DNA from: Candidatus Cryptobacteroides avicola
Lineage (GTDB): Bacteria; Bacteroidota; Bacteroidia; Bacteroidales; UBA932
Assembly: GCA_017695115.1 (NCBI GenBank)
Contig: JADILV010000047.1
Location: forward strand, 37,131 to 101,130
Reading direction: 5' to 3'
DNA length: 64,000 nt
The first letter of the stretch is position 1. Each line of letters starts with the position of its first letter. A program made the translations under genes and the position numbers. The notes beneath the pieces are model-generated. The model had not been told where the DNA came from. It made no database searches and saw only the letters and a program-made list of their open reading frames with translations. Shown here piece by piece: positions 39,335 through 49,205 of the stretch.

Positions 39335-41542
39335 ATGGTAAAGCATGTAATCAAAAGGGACGGACGCATCGTCGACTTCGACAAAAGGAAGATAGTGGAC
39401 GCTGTCCTCAAGGCAATGGATGTCACCGAACAGGGAGAAGACATCGTTCTGGCTGCCGAGATTGCGGCCACAATCTCTAAAATAGAGAAAGAGGACATGA
39501 GCGTGGAGGAAATCCAGGATGTCGTCGAGATGGAGCTCATGAACAGCCCGCGCAAGGAAGTGGCAAAAAAATACATCGCCTACCGTAACCAGCGTAACCT
39601 TGCCAGAAAAGCGAAATCGCGTGAGATTTTCAAGGAAATCATCGAGGCCCAAGCCACTGATGTGACACGCGAGAATGCGAATATGAATGCCGACACTCCG
39701 GCCGGAATGATGATGAAATTCGCTTCCGAGTCCACCAAATCATTCGTGGACGAGTGCCTGCTGTCAGAAGAAGTAAAAGATGCAGTCAAAAACGGCTACA
39801 TCCATATCCATGACAAGGACTACTACCCGACCAAGAGCCTTACCTGCGTGCAGCACCCGTTGGACAAGATCCTCAAGAACGGGTTCTTCGCAGGACACGG
39901 GGAATCACGTCCGGCAAAAAGGATAGAGACCGCCAGTATCCTGGGGTGTATCTCCATGGAGACCGTCCAGAACGAGATGCACGGAGGACAGGCAATTCCA
40001 GCTTTCGATTTCTACATGGCTCCGTTTGTCCGCAAGAGCTTCCAGGAGGAACTCGAGAAAATCGGCGAACTTGACGGCAAGGACTACAGCCACCTTTACA
40101 ATTTCCCTATAGACGACTACATCAAACGTGATCTGGTAGGCATCCAGGGAGAGGAAAGGGTGATCCAGCATGCCATAAACATGACCGTAAGCAGAGTCCA
40201 CCAGTCAATGGAAGCATTCGTCCACAATATGAACTCTATCCATTCGCGCGGAGGGAACCAGGTGGTATTCAGCTCCATAAACTACGGAACAGACACCTCG
40301 GCCGAAGGACGTTGCGTCATCAGGGAAATCCTCAACACCACATACGAAGGCGTCGGAAACGGCTCCACTGCCATTTTCCCTATCCAGATATGGAAAAAGA
40401 AGCGCGGTGTCAGCTATCTGCCGGAGGACAGGAACTACGACCTGTACAGGTTTGCATGCAAAGTGTCCGCCCGCAGGTTCTTCCCTAATTTCCTGAACCT
40501 CGACGCTACATTCAACCGGCATGAGCTGTGGAGGGCCGATGACCCTGAAAGATACAATTATGAAGTGGCTACGATGGGATGCCGCACCCGCGTATTCGAG
40601 AACAGGTTCGGGCCGAAGACATCCATCGGAAGAGGCAACCTTTCATTCACGACCATCAACCTTGTAAGACTTGCCATCGAATGTATGGACGAGCCGGACA
40701 AGAACAACAGGATACAGAAATTCTTCAACAAACTCGACTGGGCGCTGAATGTTACGGCAAAACAGCTCTGCGAAAGATACAACTTCCAGAAGACCGCCCT
40801 CAAGAAGCAGTTCCCTCTGCTGATGGGTGCACTCTGGCTCGGCAGCGAGAATCTCAAGGAAGACGACACCATTGAACCGGTAATCAACCAGGGGACTCTC
40901 GGAATGGGATTCATCGGTCTTGCAGAAACGTTGATAGCATTGATAGGCAAGCACCATGGAGAGTCAGAAGAGGCACAGGAACTCGGCCTGAGAATCGTAA
41001 CGTACATGAGGGACAAGGCGAACGAGTTTTCCGAGAAGTTCCAGCACAACTTCAGCGTTCTTGCCACGCCGGCTGAAGGGCTTGCAGGCCGTTTCACGAA
41101 AATGGACCGCAAAAAATTCGGAATTCTGAAAGGCATCACCGACAAGGAATACTACACAAACTCCAACCATGTCCCTGTCTACTACCATTGTACGCCTAAA
41201 CACAAAGCAGAGGTAGAAGCCCCTTACCATGCACTTACAGGCGGCGGACATATCTTCTATGTGGAAATCGACGGAGACGCAACCCACAACCCTGAAGCCA
41301 TCATGGCCATCGTAGACCTGATGGACAAGTACAACATGGGATACGGTTCGGTGAACCACAACAGAAACCGCTGCATGGACTGCGGATTCGAGAATGCTGA
41401 CGCCGATCTGGAGGAATGCCCTCACTGCCACGGCCACCATATCGACAGGCTGCAGCGCATCACCGGCTATCTTGTAGGCACCACTGAGCGCTGGAACAGT
41501 GCAAAGCTTGCCGAACTGAAAGATCGCGTAGTGCATAAATAA
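39335..41542 (+). CDS. nrdD: Anaerobic ribonucleoside-triphosphate reductase
   Basis: ATP-cone (VIKRDGRIVDFDKRKIVDAVLKAM), C-terminal Zn Cys motif and NrdD signatures; start moved to ATG 39335. Confidence 0.93.
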   Translation: MVKHVIKRDGRIVDFDKRKIVDAVLKAMDVTEQGEDIVLAAEIAATISKIEKEDMSVEEIQDVVEMELMNSPRKEVAKKYIAYRNQRNLARKAKSREIFKEIIEAQATDVTRENANMNADTPAGMMMKFASESTKSFVDECLLSEEVKDAVKNGYIHIHDKDYYPTKSLTCVQHPLDKILKNGFFAGHGESRPAKRIETASILGCISMETVQNEMHGGQAIPAFDFYMAPFVRKSFQEELEKIGELDGKDYSHLYNFPIDDYIKRDLVGIQGEERVIQHAINMTVSRVHQSMEAFVHNMNSIHSRGGNQVVFSSINYGTDTSAEGRCVIREILNTTYEGVGNGSTAIFPIQIWKKKRGVSYLPEDRNYDLYRFACKVSARRFFPNFLNLDATFNRHELWRADDPERYNYEVATMGCRTRVFENRFGPKTSIGRGNLSFTTINLVRLAIECMDEPDKNNRIQKFFNKLDWALNVTAKQLCERYNFQKTALKKQFPLLMGALWLGSENLKEDDTIEPVINQGTLGMGFIGLAETLIALIGKHHGESEEAQELGLRIVTYMRDKANEFSEKFQHNFSVLATPAEGLAGRFTKMDRKKFGILKGITDKEYYTNSNHVPVYYHCTPKHKAEVEAPYHALTGGGHIFYVEIDGDATHNPEAIMAIVDLMDKYNMGYGSVNHNRNRCMDCGFENADADLEECPHCHGHHIDRLQRITGYLVGTTERWNSAKLAELKDRVVHK

Positions 41543-41543
41543 A

Positions 41544-42047
41544 ATGAATATACGGGTACTAGACATCATAGAGGAGACCATGGCCGACGGCCCTGGTCTC
41601 CGTACTTCTATATACTGCGCAGGTTGTCTGCACCACTGTCCGGGCTGTCACAACCCCCAGTCATGGGATATGGCCGGAGGCAAGGAAATGAGTGTAGACA
41701 AACTTCTGGAGCTGATAAAGGACGACGAATTCAGCAATGTCACATTCACCGGAGGGGATCCGTTCTATCAGGTGGAGGCCTTTACCGAACTCGCCCGCAG
41801 GATAAAGGAAGAAACGGACAAGACAATCTGGTGCTATACAGGCTTCACATACGAAGAAATCAAGGCAGACAGCAAACTGTCAATGATGCTGCCCTACATC
41901 GATGTTCTTGTAGACGGGCCTTTCATTCTTGAAAAAAGAGATACCGGACTGCTGTTCAGGGGCAGTTCAAACCAGCGGATCATTTACCTGCACGGAAAAG
42001 ACGAGGATGTCATTCCAGGCACTGTCCCGACAATACCTGCCAGGTAA
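41544..42047 (+). CDS. nrdG: NrdD-activating radical SAM protein
   Basis: DGPGLRTSIYCAGCLHHCPGCHNPQSWD, FTGGDPFYQ. Confidence 0.93.
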   Translation: MNIRVLDIIEETMADGPGLRTSIYCAGCLHHCPGCHNPQSWDMAGGKEMSVDKLLELIKDDEFSNVTFTGGDPFYQVEAFTELARRIKEETDKTIWCYTGFTYEEIKADSKLSMMLPYIDVLVDGPFILEKRDTGLLFRGSSNQRIIYLHGKDEDVIPGTVPTIPAR

Positions 42048-43479
42048 ACCTGTTTCTGGATGTCACATGCGACCTGATGCCGTCAATATCGCAGACGTCG
42101 CACCAGCCTCCGCCGAGAAGCACATATTCCAGTGTGGCGGTAAATCTGTGCCCGTGCTCGCATTCCCATTCGAAAACGGTTCCTTTTTTCCCTATGCCGG
42201 TTTCCGGCCCCAGAAAATGTCCGCCTCTGAACACGGCCGCCTTTTCTATTTCTGCCTCGGAAAGAGAATATATCGGTCTGGATGTATCATATCCATGATT
42301 AAGAATGACAGCTTCGCCGCTTTCCAGAGCCCTTTCCTTGTCCTTTTCCATACGGCCCGGACGGATCATCGGCCAAGATCCGATACTCCTGTATTCTTCC
42401 AAAGAACCGTAATAGGCCTTCACCCTGTCAGGATCATGCTTTATCCAATACTGGGAGCCCAGATCCTTGACTTCTGTGAGTTTCTTGAGGAATCTCCTGA
42501 CTAAAGACGCCGGCGCCAGACGGGCCAGAGAATAATACCACGGCAGTTTTGAGACCATCCTCCTGAAATACTCATCCACCGGCAGATTCTCTCTGAAATG
42601 CAGATAGTCTTCAAGTCTGTCCGAGTCAAGATACCACATGCCGTGGAAATTGCGCGTAGCGAACCACTGCGGTTCGAACACCTTTTCGATATCAAGGCCG
42701 AGGGCACCTAAGAGGCGTTTTTCAAATTCATAATTGGTCAGACGGTACTGGGGGCCGCTCCCGATATTGTAGAACCTGTTCCAGAACCCGTCAGGGACAG
42801 TATCTTCACAGACATTGGCAAGCAGCCTGCCGGAATCCTCGATCGTAGCCCATTCAAGAACCCCTCTTACCGGAACATGGAACATTATAGGGTCCATTTT
42901 CTTGATAATCGCCGGATAGAGGATACCGGACTGGCGGAGAGACACCCACCATTTAAGTCCTGAATCAGAGAATATCTTTTCTGCAATGCATTTCGATACC
43001 GAATATTTGTCATAATCGCTGGCGTATACAGGATCCCCTGTCCGTCCCCAATGGACAGGCGGAAGACGGTCTCCGCACTGGGCCACAGAGCCGATATAGA
43101 CAGCCTTGATATTATCTTTGTCCGGCTGTTCCAATATGGCCCTGACTACGTTCTGCGCAGCCTTCACATTGACTTCAAGCGTTTTCTCCGGATAATAGTC
43201 CGCCTGAGGCGAAACCATTCCCCCGACATGAAGCACGAAGTCTGCTCCGGTAACTCCGGAAAGCACATCATTGTAGTTCAAGAGATCTCCCCATATTATC
43301 TTTACCGAAGGGTCGTCCGCATAAGGAGCAAGAAGTTTGCGGTTCTTCTTGCTGGGACGTGCAAGCAGGGTTATATTGAACCGGTTCTTCCTTTTATAGA
43401 GCTCCTGAAAACCGGCCCAGCCCATATTGCCGGTGGCACCGGTAAGGAACACCGTCTTGTTTATTTTAGTCTTTTTCAT
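42010..43479 (-). CDS. Extended-SDR NAD-dependent epimerase/dehydratase with C-terminal zinc-ribbon-like module
   Basis: TGATGNMGWAGF Rossmann motif; DYDKYSVSKCIAEK; C-terminal WECEHGHRFTATLEYVLLGGGWCDVCD. Confidence 0.85.
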   Translation of the reverse strand: MKKTKINKTVFLTGATGNMGWAGFQELYKRKNRFNITLLARPSKKNRKLLAPYADDPSVKIIWGDLLNYNDVLSGVTGADFVLHVGGMVSPQADYYPEKTLEVNVKAAQNVVRAILEQPDKDNIKAVYIGSVAQCGDRLPPVHWGRTGDPVYASDYDKYSVSKCIAEKIFSDSGLKWWVSLRQSGILYPAIIKKMDPIMFHVPVRGVLEWATIEDSGRLLANVCEDTVPDGFWNRFYNIGSGPQYRLTNYEFEKRLLGALGLDIEKVFEPQWFATRNFHGMWYLDSDRLEDYLHFRENLPVDEYFRRMVSKLPWYYSLARLAPASLVRRFLKKLTEVKDLGSQYWIKHDPDRVKAYYGSLEEYRSIGSWPMIRPGRMEKDKERALESGEAVILNHGYDTSRPIYSLSEAEIEKAAVFRGGHFLGPETGIGKKGTVFEWECEHGHRFTATLEYVLLGGGWCDVCDIDGIRSHVTSRNRFTWQVLSGQCLE

Positions 43480-43491
43480 CGTAAACAGGTT

Positions 43492-44697
43492 CTATTTGTT
43501 TTTCCGGAGCCACAGTTCCGGATTCTGCGGAGTCTGTTTCTGCCAGATCTGGAAATGAAGCTGGGTATCGCCATTGATGGTATCCACTATTCCTATCACC
43601 TGCCCTGTCCTGACCTTGTCTCCTGCCTTGACGACAGTATTCTGCAGCTTGCAGTAGAAGGAGAACCAGTTGCCATGCTGGACAAGTACGCATTGGTTAT
43701 ACCCCGGCATGACGACTATCTGCTTGACAACCCCGTCGAACACGGCCTTGACACGGGCATTTCTTGATACGGCTATCGAAATACCGTTATTGAACGGCAG
43801 TTTGACCGTCTTGAATACCGGATGGTAGTGCTGGCCGAATCTGTCTACTACCACTCCGTCCACCGGCCACGGAAGTTTGCCTTTGTTTTTCGAGAACTCG
43901 GCATCAAGAGCATAATCCACTTCCGCTTCCTTGCCTTTATCCTCAGCCTTCATGGCTTCCGCGATAAGGCGTTCAATCTCTTTGTTCAGAGCATTGACTT
44001 CCTTGCGTTTGGAAGCCAGTTCCTTTTCGTATTTCCTCCTGTCCCGTTTCAGACTGGAAACTATTTTCTCCGCATTTTCTTCTTCATCATGCAAATTCCG
44101 AAGCTCCCGCTCCCTCTGTTTTTTCACCTTTTCTGCATCAGCTTTCATTTTCTGCAGTCCGGCTTTTTTCTGCTGAAGCTCTTCTTTGGCGGCGCGGATT
44201 TCCTCCGCCTGGTCCTGCAGTTCGGAAGAAAGATTCTTGAAATAACTGTAACGGCGGAAAGCCTGGCCGAGGTTGTCACTCGCAAGGATATACATATACC
44301 ACACTTTCGCGTCCCTGTTCTTGTATGCACTCTTGACCAGTTTGCCGAAATGGACAGTAAGAGTATCTATCCGCTCATCCAGACGGTTTATCTGCAGCTG
44401 GGAAAGATATATCCCGTCCGAATATTTCCTGATCATCCTGTTGCTTTCTGTTATGAGAGCGTTCCTGCTGGCAATCTGCGTCCTTATGAGCGTAAGGCTG
44501 GAAAGCATGCTTCTGCTCCTGGACTCGTTCTCTGACAACTGTCTGTCTATGAGCTCGATGTCTTTTTCCAGCCGGGCTTTCCTCTGTTCGTGCTCGCGGA
44601 TATCCTGTGCCGAAGCCTCGAACAATATCCCGGACAGGAACACAGCCACTACGATAAAGGCAACATATAATAATGGGAGGTGTCTGCGATAAATCAT
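43492..44697 (-). CDS. Murein hydrolase activator EnvC-like, M23-family protein
   Basis: Signal peptide, long coiled coil, C-terminal LytM (GKLPWPVDGVVVDRFGQHYHPVFKTVKLPFNNGISI, DTQLHFQIW). Confidence 0.85.
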   Translation of the reverse strand: MIYRRHLPLLYVAFIVVAVFLSGILFEASAQDIREHEQRKARLEKDIELIDRQLSENESRSRSMLSSLTLIRTQIASRNALITESNRMIRKYSDGIYLSQLQINRLDERIDTLTVHFGKLVKSAYKNRDAKVWYMYILASDNLGQAFRRYSYFKNLSSELQDQAEEIRAAKEELQQKKAGLQKMKADAEKVKKQRERELRNLHDEEENAEKIVSSLKRDRRKYEKELASKRKEVNALNKEIERLIAEAMKAEDKGKEAEVDYALDAEFSKNKGKLPWPVDGVVVDRFGQHYHPVFKTVKLPFNNGISIAVSRNARVKAVFDGVVKQIVVMPGYNQCVLVQHGNWFSFYCKLQNTVVKAGDKVRTGQVIGIVDTINGDTQLHFQIWQKQTPQNPELWLRKNK

Positions 44698-46424
44698 TTC
44701 CTGATAGCTTCCTTTCTTTCTTTGATGCGCCGGTCAAGGTCCGGGACTTCATTGCCGCTGTTCTTCATTCTGGCCTGATTCCAATACACCATTGCCAGAT
44801 CGTATTCTTTCAAGGCATAGAGCACTTCCGCATAATGGTCAAGAATCACCACGCTGTCTTTGCCTCCGTACAGCATCGCGTGCTTGAAAAGCGGCTTTGC
44901 CTCTTCAGGCCTGCCCAGAAGATACAGAATCCACGCGTATGTATCCAGATATGTAGGATTGTCCGGTTCCTGATCCACGGTTATCTTGCTCATTGCCGCC
45001 GCCTTTTTCAGCTTCTTCCCTTCCATGCTCAGATAGAAGGCATAATTGTTCAGCACGGGAGCATACCGGCTGTTGATTGCAAGTGCGTGTTCATACGCCT
45101 TGTAGGCTTTCGTGTTCTCCCCCAGCTGATGATACATATCCCCCATGGTCGAGTAGGCCGTAAGGGTTTTGAGGCTGTCACCTGCCGCTACGGAAAGGAT
45201 TGTCCTGCAGTTTTCAAGGACACGGTCATAATCACCCCGGTTATAATGTGCCATACTGGACATTTCCAGAAATGCCATTTCTTCCGGAAATTTTCCGAAC
45301 GCAGCTTCCGACTCCTTGGCCAGGGCATCCCAGTCCCTTGTGTACATAAGCACTTCGATGTAGTTTGCCGCGGCTGATACGCTTTCCGGATATGTATCCA
45401 TGTTCTCCTTCATGTATTTCAGCGCTTCCGCCTCCCTGTCTGTCCCGAAATAGTAGACTCCGGCAGTGACAAGCATCATGCTGTCCTTCGGATGGGCGGC
45501 CACGGCATTGGAAATCATGGTATCCACTCTCGACATGAATGTCTTCAGAAACATCGGGTCCGCCTGCTGCATGACAGCTTTCAGATAATCACATTTTCCC
45601 GCCACAGGGACCGAATCATCGGACAGGAACCTGTTTATGACAGCGAAATATCCGTCATACCGTCTTGTGACGCGCAGCGTTTCAGCCTTTCCCAGCACGG
45701 CCGGAGCGTACCCGGGCTCAAGGTCCAGAGCCTCATTGTAATATTCCAGCGCGGTAGAATCGTTGTACATGGACATCTGGTAATCGCCCAGAACGGACAA
45801 TACCTGCGGGGAAGAATATTCCCTGTTGAACTCTTCGAGGCTCTCATAAGCCTCTTTCTGTTTCCCGAGCCGTGCCAGAAGCTGGAAACGTGTCATGGCC
45901 GTAGCCTCGTTCTTTCCGGAAACCGTTTCGATCTGGGAAAGCGTCTCCAACGCCCTTTCCGACTGCCCGTCGGAAAGATACAGGTCTATAAGATTATAAT
46001 AAAGGTCGTTTTTCTTGGGGAAGTCCCGCAGCAGATCCTCGTACATGGCGATCGTCAGTTCCTTCCTGTCCGTAGCCGAATACACCAGAGCCAGCCTGTA
46101 CCTGTACCAGAAATTCATGCTGTCTATCTGCACCGCCGCCTTCAGTTCCTTTTCCGCCAGAGAAAAATCCTTCTGACAGAAAGCCGAAAGCCCGAGATAG
46201 TAGTGCGCGGCATCGTTCTCCGGATCTTCGGCCACCACTTTCCCGAGAATCCCTGAAGCTCCGGCAAAATCCTGTGCATCATATTTTTCAACGGCAGATA
46301 TGATCAGATTCTCGTAATGACTCCTGTCTTCTTTCTGCTGCCCCAGCATATAGCTTCCGGAGTGCCCGGAAAACAGGAAAACCAGTATAAGGACGCAGGC
46401 GGGTATATGTTTCGATTTCTTCAT
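44694..46424 (-). CDS. Tetratricopeptide repeat protein
   Basis: Multiple TPRs (AAHYYLGLSAFCQKDFSLAEKELKAAVQ); start at MKKSKHIPACVLILVFLFSG. Confidence 0.8.
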   Translation of the reverse strand: MKKSKHIPACVLILVFLFSGHSGSYMLGQQKEDRSHYENLIISAVEKYDAQDFAGASGILGKVVAEDPENDAAHYYLGLSAFCQKDFSLAEKELKAAVQIDSMNFWYRYRLALVYSATDRKELTIAMYEDLLRDFPKKNDLYYNLIDLYLSDGQSERALETLSQIETVSGKNEATAMTRFQLLARLGKQKEAYESLEEFNREYSSPQVLSVLGDYQMSMYNDSTALEYYNEALDLEPGYAPAVLGKAETLRVTRRYDGYFAVINRFLSDDSVPVAGKCDYLKAVMQQADPMFLKTFMSRVDTMISNAVAAHPKDSMMLVTAGVYYFGTDREAEALKYMKENMDTYPESVSAAANYIEVLMYTRDWDALAKESEAAFGKFPEEMAFLEMSSMAHYNRGDYDRVLENCRTILSVAAGDSLKTLTAYSTMGDMYHQLGENTKAYKAYEHALAINSRYAPVLNNYAFYLSMEGKKLKKAAAMSKITVDQEPDNPTYLDTYAWILYLLGRPEEAKPLFKHAMLYGGKDSVVILDHYAEVLYALKEYDLAMVYWNQARMKNSGNEVPDLDRRIKERKEAIRK

Positions 46425-46536
46425 TTCCGGCAAATTCATTTCCTGTAAATTTTTACGGACACACATCTTGCAAAAATAGTACTTTTCTGGCAAATGTCTG
46501 ATTTTTTGTTTATGTTTGACAAAACAAATGCGGCCG

Positions 46537-46569
46537 ATGCAACGTTTCCATACCGCATTGCATCTGTAA
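46537..46569 (+). promoter_or_regulatory. Candidate ECF-type promoter GCAACGTTT...GCATCTGT
   Basis: Conserved-looking bipartite motif just upstream of the ECF sigma gene, overlapping an inverted repeat GATGCAA/TTGCATC. Confidence 0.4.
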
Positions 46570-46590
46570 CGTCGCATGGTTGATTGAGTT

Positions 46591-47160
46591 TTGCGAACCG
46601 ATTTGAGCGACAGTACCGTGACCGGAACCTCAGAGCAGAAATTGATTGATCTGTGCATAAAGGGAGACAGGACTGCCCAGAGGGTCTTGTACGACCAGCT
46701 GGCTTCCCGCATGTTTCCCGTATGCATCCGGTATGTAGGAGACCGCTCGGTCGCGCAGGACATTCTCCAGGAAGGGTTCATAACATTGTTCTCGAAGCTG
46801 GACAGCTATAAAGGGAACGGTTCCTTCGAGGGGTGGGCCAGAAAGATCTTTGTAAATACCGCACTCATGTACCTGAGGAAAAAGGATGCGCTGAAGATGA
46901 GCGACGAACTGGAAAACGCCAGGGGGCTCAGCACGGACATCACATCCCAGATGGAAAACATCGGGTACAAGGAGCTGATGAAGCTGATAACGGCGCTGCC
47001 GCCCGGATTCCGCACAGTATTCAATATGTATGTGGTCGAAGGCTACTCACACAAGGAGATAGCGGAGATGCTCAATATAACCGAAACTACTTCCAGGACG
47101 CAGCTCAGCCGGGCGAGAGTGTGGCTGCAAAGTAAAATTAAAGAACAGGAAAATGTTTAA
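46591..47160 (+). CDS. ECF RNA polymerase sigma factor
   Basis: Sigma region 2 (SVAQDILQEGFITLFSKLDSYKGNGSFEGWARKIFVNTALMYLRKK) and region 4 (VEGYSHKEIAEMLNITETTSRTQLSRAR); non-ATG start. Confidence 0.92.
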   Translation: MRTDLSDSTVTGTSEQKLIDLCIKGDRTAQRVLYDQLASRMFPVCIRYVGDRSVAQDILQEGFITLFSKLDSYKGNGSFEGWARKIFVNTALMYLRKKDALKMSDELENARGLSTDITSQMENIGYKELMKLITALPPGFRTVFNMYVVEGYSHKEIAEMLNITETTSRTQLSRARVWLQSKIKEQENV

Positions 47161-48433
47161 CGAAGACGACAGATTCGACCTGAAGATAAGATCGGTCCTT
47201 GAAAATGGCCGGGAAGAAGTCCCTGACCATATATGGGATGCGATCCGCTCGCGTCTGGACAGCCCTGTGCCGGATAGCATCCAGAAGAAAGGCAGCAGGC
47301 ATGCCGTGGTATTGCTCCGCAGGGCAGGAGCCGGTATGGCGGCAGCCGCAGCCGTCAGTGCCGCGTTGGTATTCAGCGGTCTGTTTGACCGGAATAATTC
47401 TCCCGAGACTCAGTATTCATCGCCTATAGCCGTCGTAGAGCAGCAGGAAATGCCTGCCGATTCATCCGCCGCCGGTGTAAATGACATCCTGATTGCGCAA
47501 GTGTTGCCAGAAGAAACAGTACAGGCAGATAATGCGGCTACGGTAATTCCTTCCTCCATCCCCGTAACCGGCATAAAGGAAACCGCCGCCGTTACCGGGG
47601 AGGCAGATACCGCTGACGGTACGGAGACGACGGAGACAGCGAAAGACCCTGCCGGACAACAGGAAGATCCGGCTTCCGTATCATCGTCACAGGCCACGGA
47701 ACCGGAGAAAAGCGTGGAAACCGGACAAGATGACATACAAGAAGACGGAGGATGGGATGATTTCGAAGAAACACCGGAACAGGGAAAGAAACGTAAAATA
47801 AGGACATCCCTTACGATTTCCGGCAACGCAATCAGCAACGCCAATGCCGAGAATTCAAAAAACACCTATATGATGGCTCCCGGATCCGGATCGACAGGAA
47901 TCCGTGAAATCGGCGAAGGGAACAGCAGATTCGGCATACCGGTATCCGTCGGAGCAGGCGTAAGACTCGGCTTTACCCCGAAATGGTCCATGAGCATAGG
48001 CCTGAACTACTCATTCCTCACAAGGACTTTTGACGGCATCTACACGGAGGAGGGCAAATCCCCGGTAGAATACAGCGACATCCGCAATTCCCAGCATTAT
48101 ATAGGCATACCGGTAAACGTATATTACAATATCATAAGAAAGAATTTCGTTGACCTGTATGCATACGCCGGAGGAGCAGCCGACTATTGCATATCAAACA
48201 AATACACGGCAGAAAACGACGGAAAGCCATTGTATTATAATGGAAGTGTCGGTTCTGTACAATTTTCGGCGAACATCGGCATCGGAGTAGAATTCATTCT
48301 CACGGATCATTTAGGACTGTATATTGACCCGAGTCTCAGATATTACTTCAGAAACAGCAAGGCTCCGAAAAGCATACGTACGGTCCAGCCGCTGATGCTC
48401 GGGTTCGAAGCCGGCTTCAGGATCCTTCTTTAA
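47153..48433 (+). CDS. Anti-sigma-like N-terminus + TM + linker + C-terminal OM beta-barrel (Dma-like)
   Basis: Overlaps sigma gene by 8 nt; TM GAGMAAAAAVSAALVFSGLF near residues 60-80; low-complexity linker; beta-barrel strands ending FEAGFRILL. Confidence 0.75.
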   Translation: MFNEDDRFDLKIRSVLENGREEVPDHIWDAIRSRLDSPVPDSIQKKGSRHAVVLLRRAGAGMAAAAAVSAALVFSGLFDRNNSPETQYSSPIAVVEQQEMPADSSAAGVNDILIAQVLPEETVQADNAATVIPSSIPVTGIKETAAVTGEADTADGTETTETAKDPAGQQEDPASVSSSQATEPEKSVETGQDDIQEDGGWDDFEETPEQGKKRKIRTSLTISGNAISNANAENSKNTYMMAPGSGSTGIREIGEGNSRFGIPVSVGAGVRLGFTPKWSMSIGLNYSFLTRTFDGIYTEEGKSPVEYSDIRNSQHYIGIPVNVYYNIIRKNFVDLYAYAGGAADYCISNKYTAENDGKPLYYNGSVGSVQFSANIGIGVEFILTDHLGLYIDPSLRYYFRNSKAPKSIRTVQPLMLGFEAGFRILL

Positions 48434-48467
48434 TCCCGGAAGTAAAGGGACTTTTTATTGCCGTCAA

Positions 48468-49190
48468 TCAACGTATTCCAAGGAATTTCCTTAATTCGGG
48501 ACAGTCAGTCCCGTCGATGCTGTCCTTATCTCCCTGCCAGAGCAGGCGGCCATTGCCTATAAAGCCGATATTGTCCCCTATTGTCTTGATAGAGTGCATG
48601 TCATGGGTATTTATGACCGTAGTCATATTGTATTCCCTTGTAATTTCCGAAATCAGTTCGTCGATAAGAGAAGAAGTATAGGGGTCAAGTCCGGAGTTGG
48701 GTTCGTCGCAGAAAAGGAATTCCGGGTTGAGAGCTATCGCACGGGCTATTCCGACCCTCTTCTGCATACCTCCGCTCAGTTCATTGGGGTACTTGCGGTC
48801 AGCGTCTTTTACATTCACCCTGTCCAGACAGAAACGGGCGCGTTCTATCTTTTCTTTTTTGCTCCAGCCGGTACAGAAGTCCATCGGGAACATTATGTTC
48901 TCCAGCACAGTCGCAAAATCGAACAGGGCGCTGGCCTGGAAAAGCATGCCGATACGCTGGCGGAGTCTTTTCTTCTGTCCGTATGTCATGGACGCAAGAT
49001 CCTCTCCGCCGTACCATATACTCCCCGAATCAGGTTCATACAGACCTATAAGGGTTTTCAGAAGGACGGTCTTGCCGCTTCCGCTGGCACCGATGACCAT
49101 GTTGCATTTCCCTGGAAGGTATTCTATCGAAATATCCTTCAGGACAGGAGTGTCTCCAAAACTTTTATATAAATGTTCTACCTTGATCAT
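48468..49190 (-). CDS. mlaF: ABC transporter ATP-binding protein, Mla-type
   Basis: GASGSGKT, ELSGGMQKRVGIARAIA, LFCDEPNSGLDP. Confidence 0.9.
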   Translation of the reverse strand: MIKVEHLYKSFGDTPVLKDISIEYLPGKCNMVIGASGSGKTVLLKTLIGLYEPDSGSIWYGGEDLASMTYGQKKRLRQRIGMLFQASALFDFATVLENIMFPMDFCTGWSKKEKIERARFCLDRVNVKDADRKYPNELSGGMQKRVGIARAIALNPEFLFCDEPNSGLDPYTSSLIDELISEITREYNMTTVINTHDMHSIKTIGDNIGFIGNGRLLWQGDKDSIDGTDCPELRKFLGIR

Positions 49191-49205
49191 AATCCCGACG
49201 GATTG

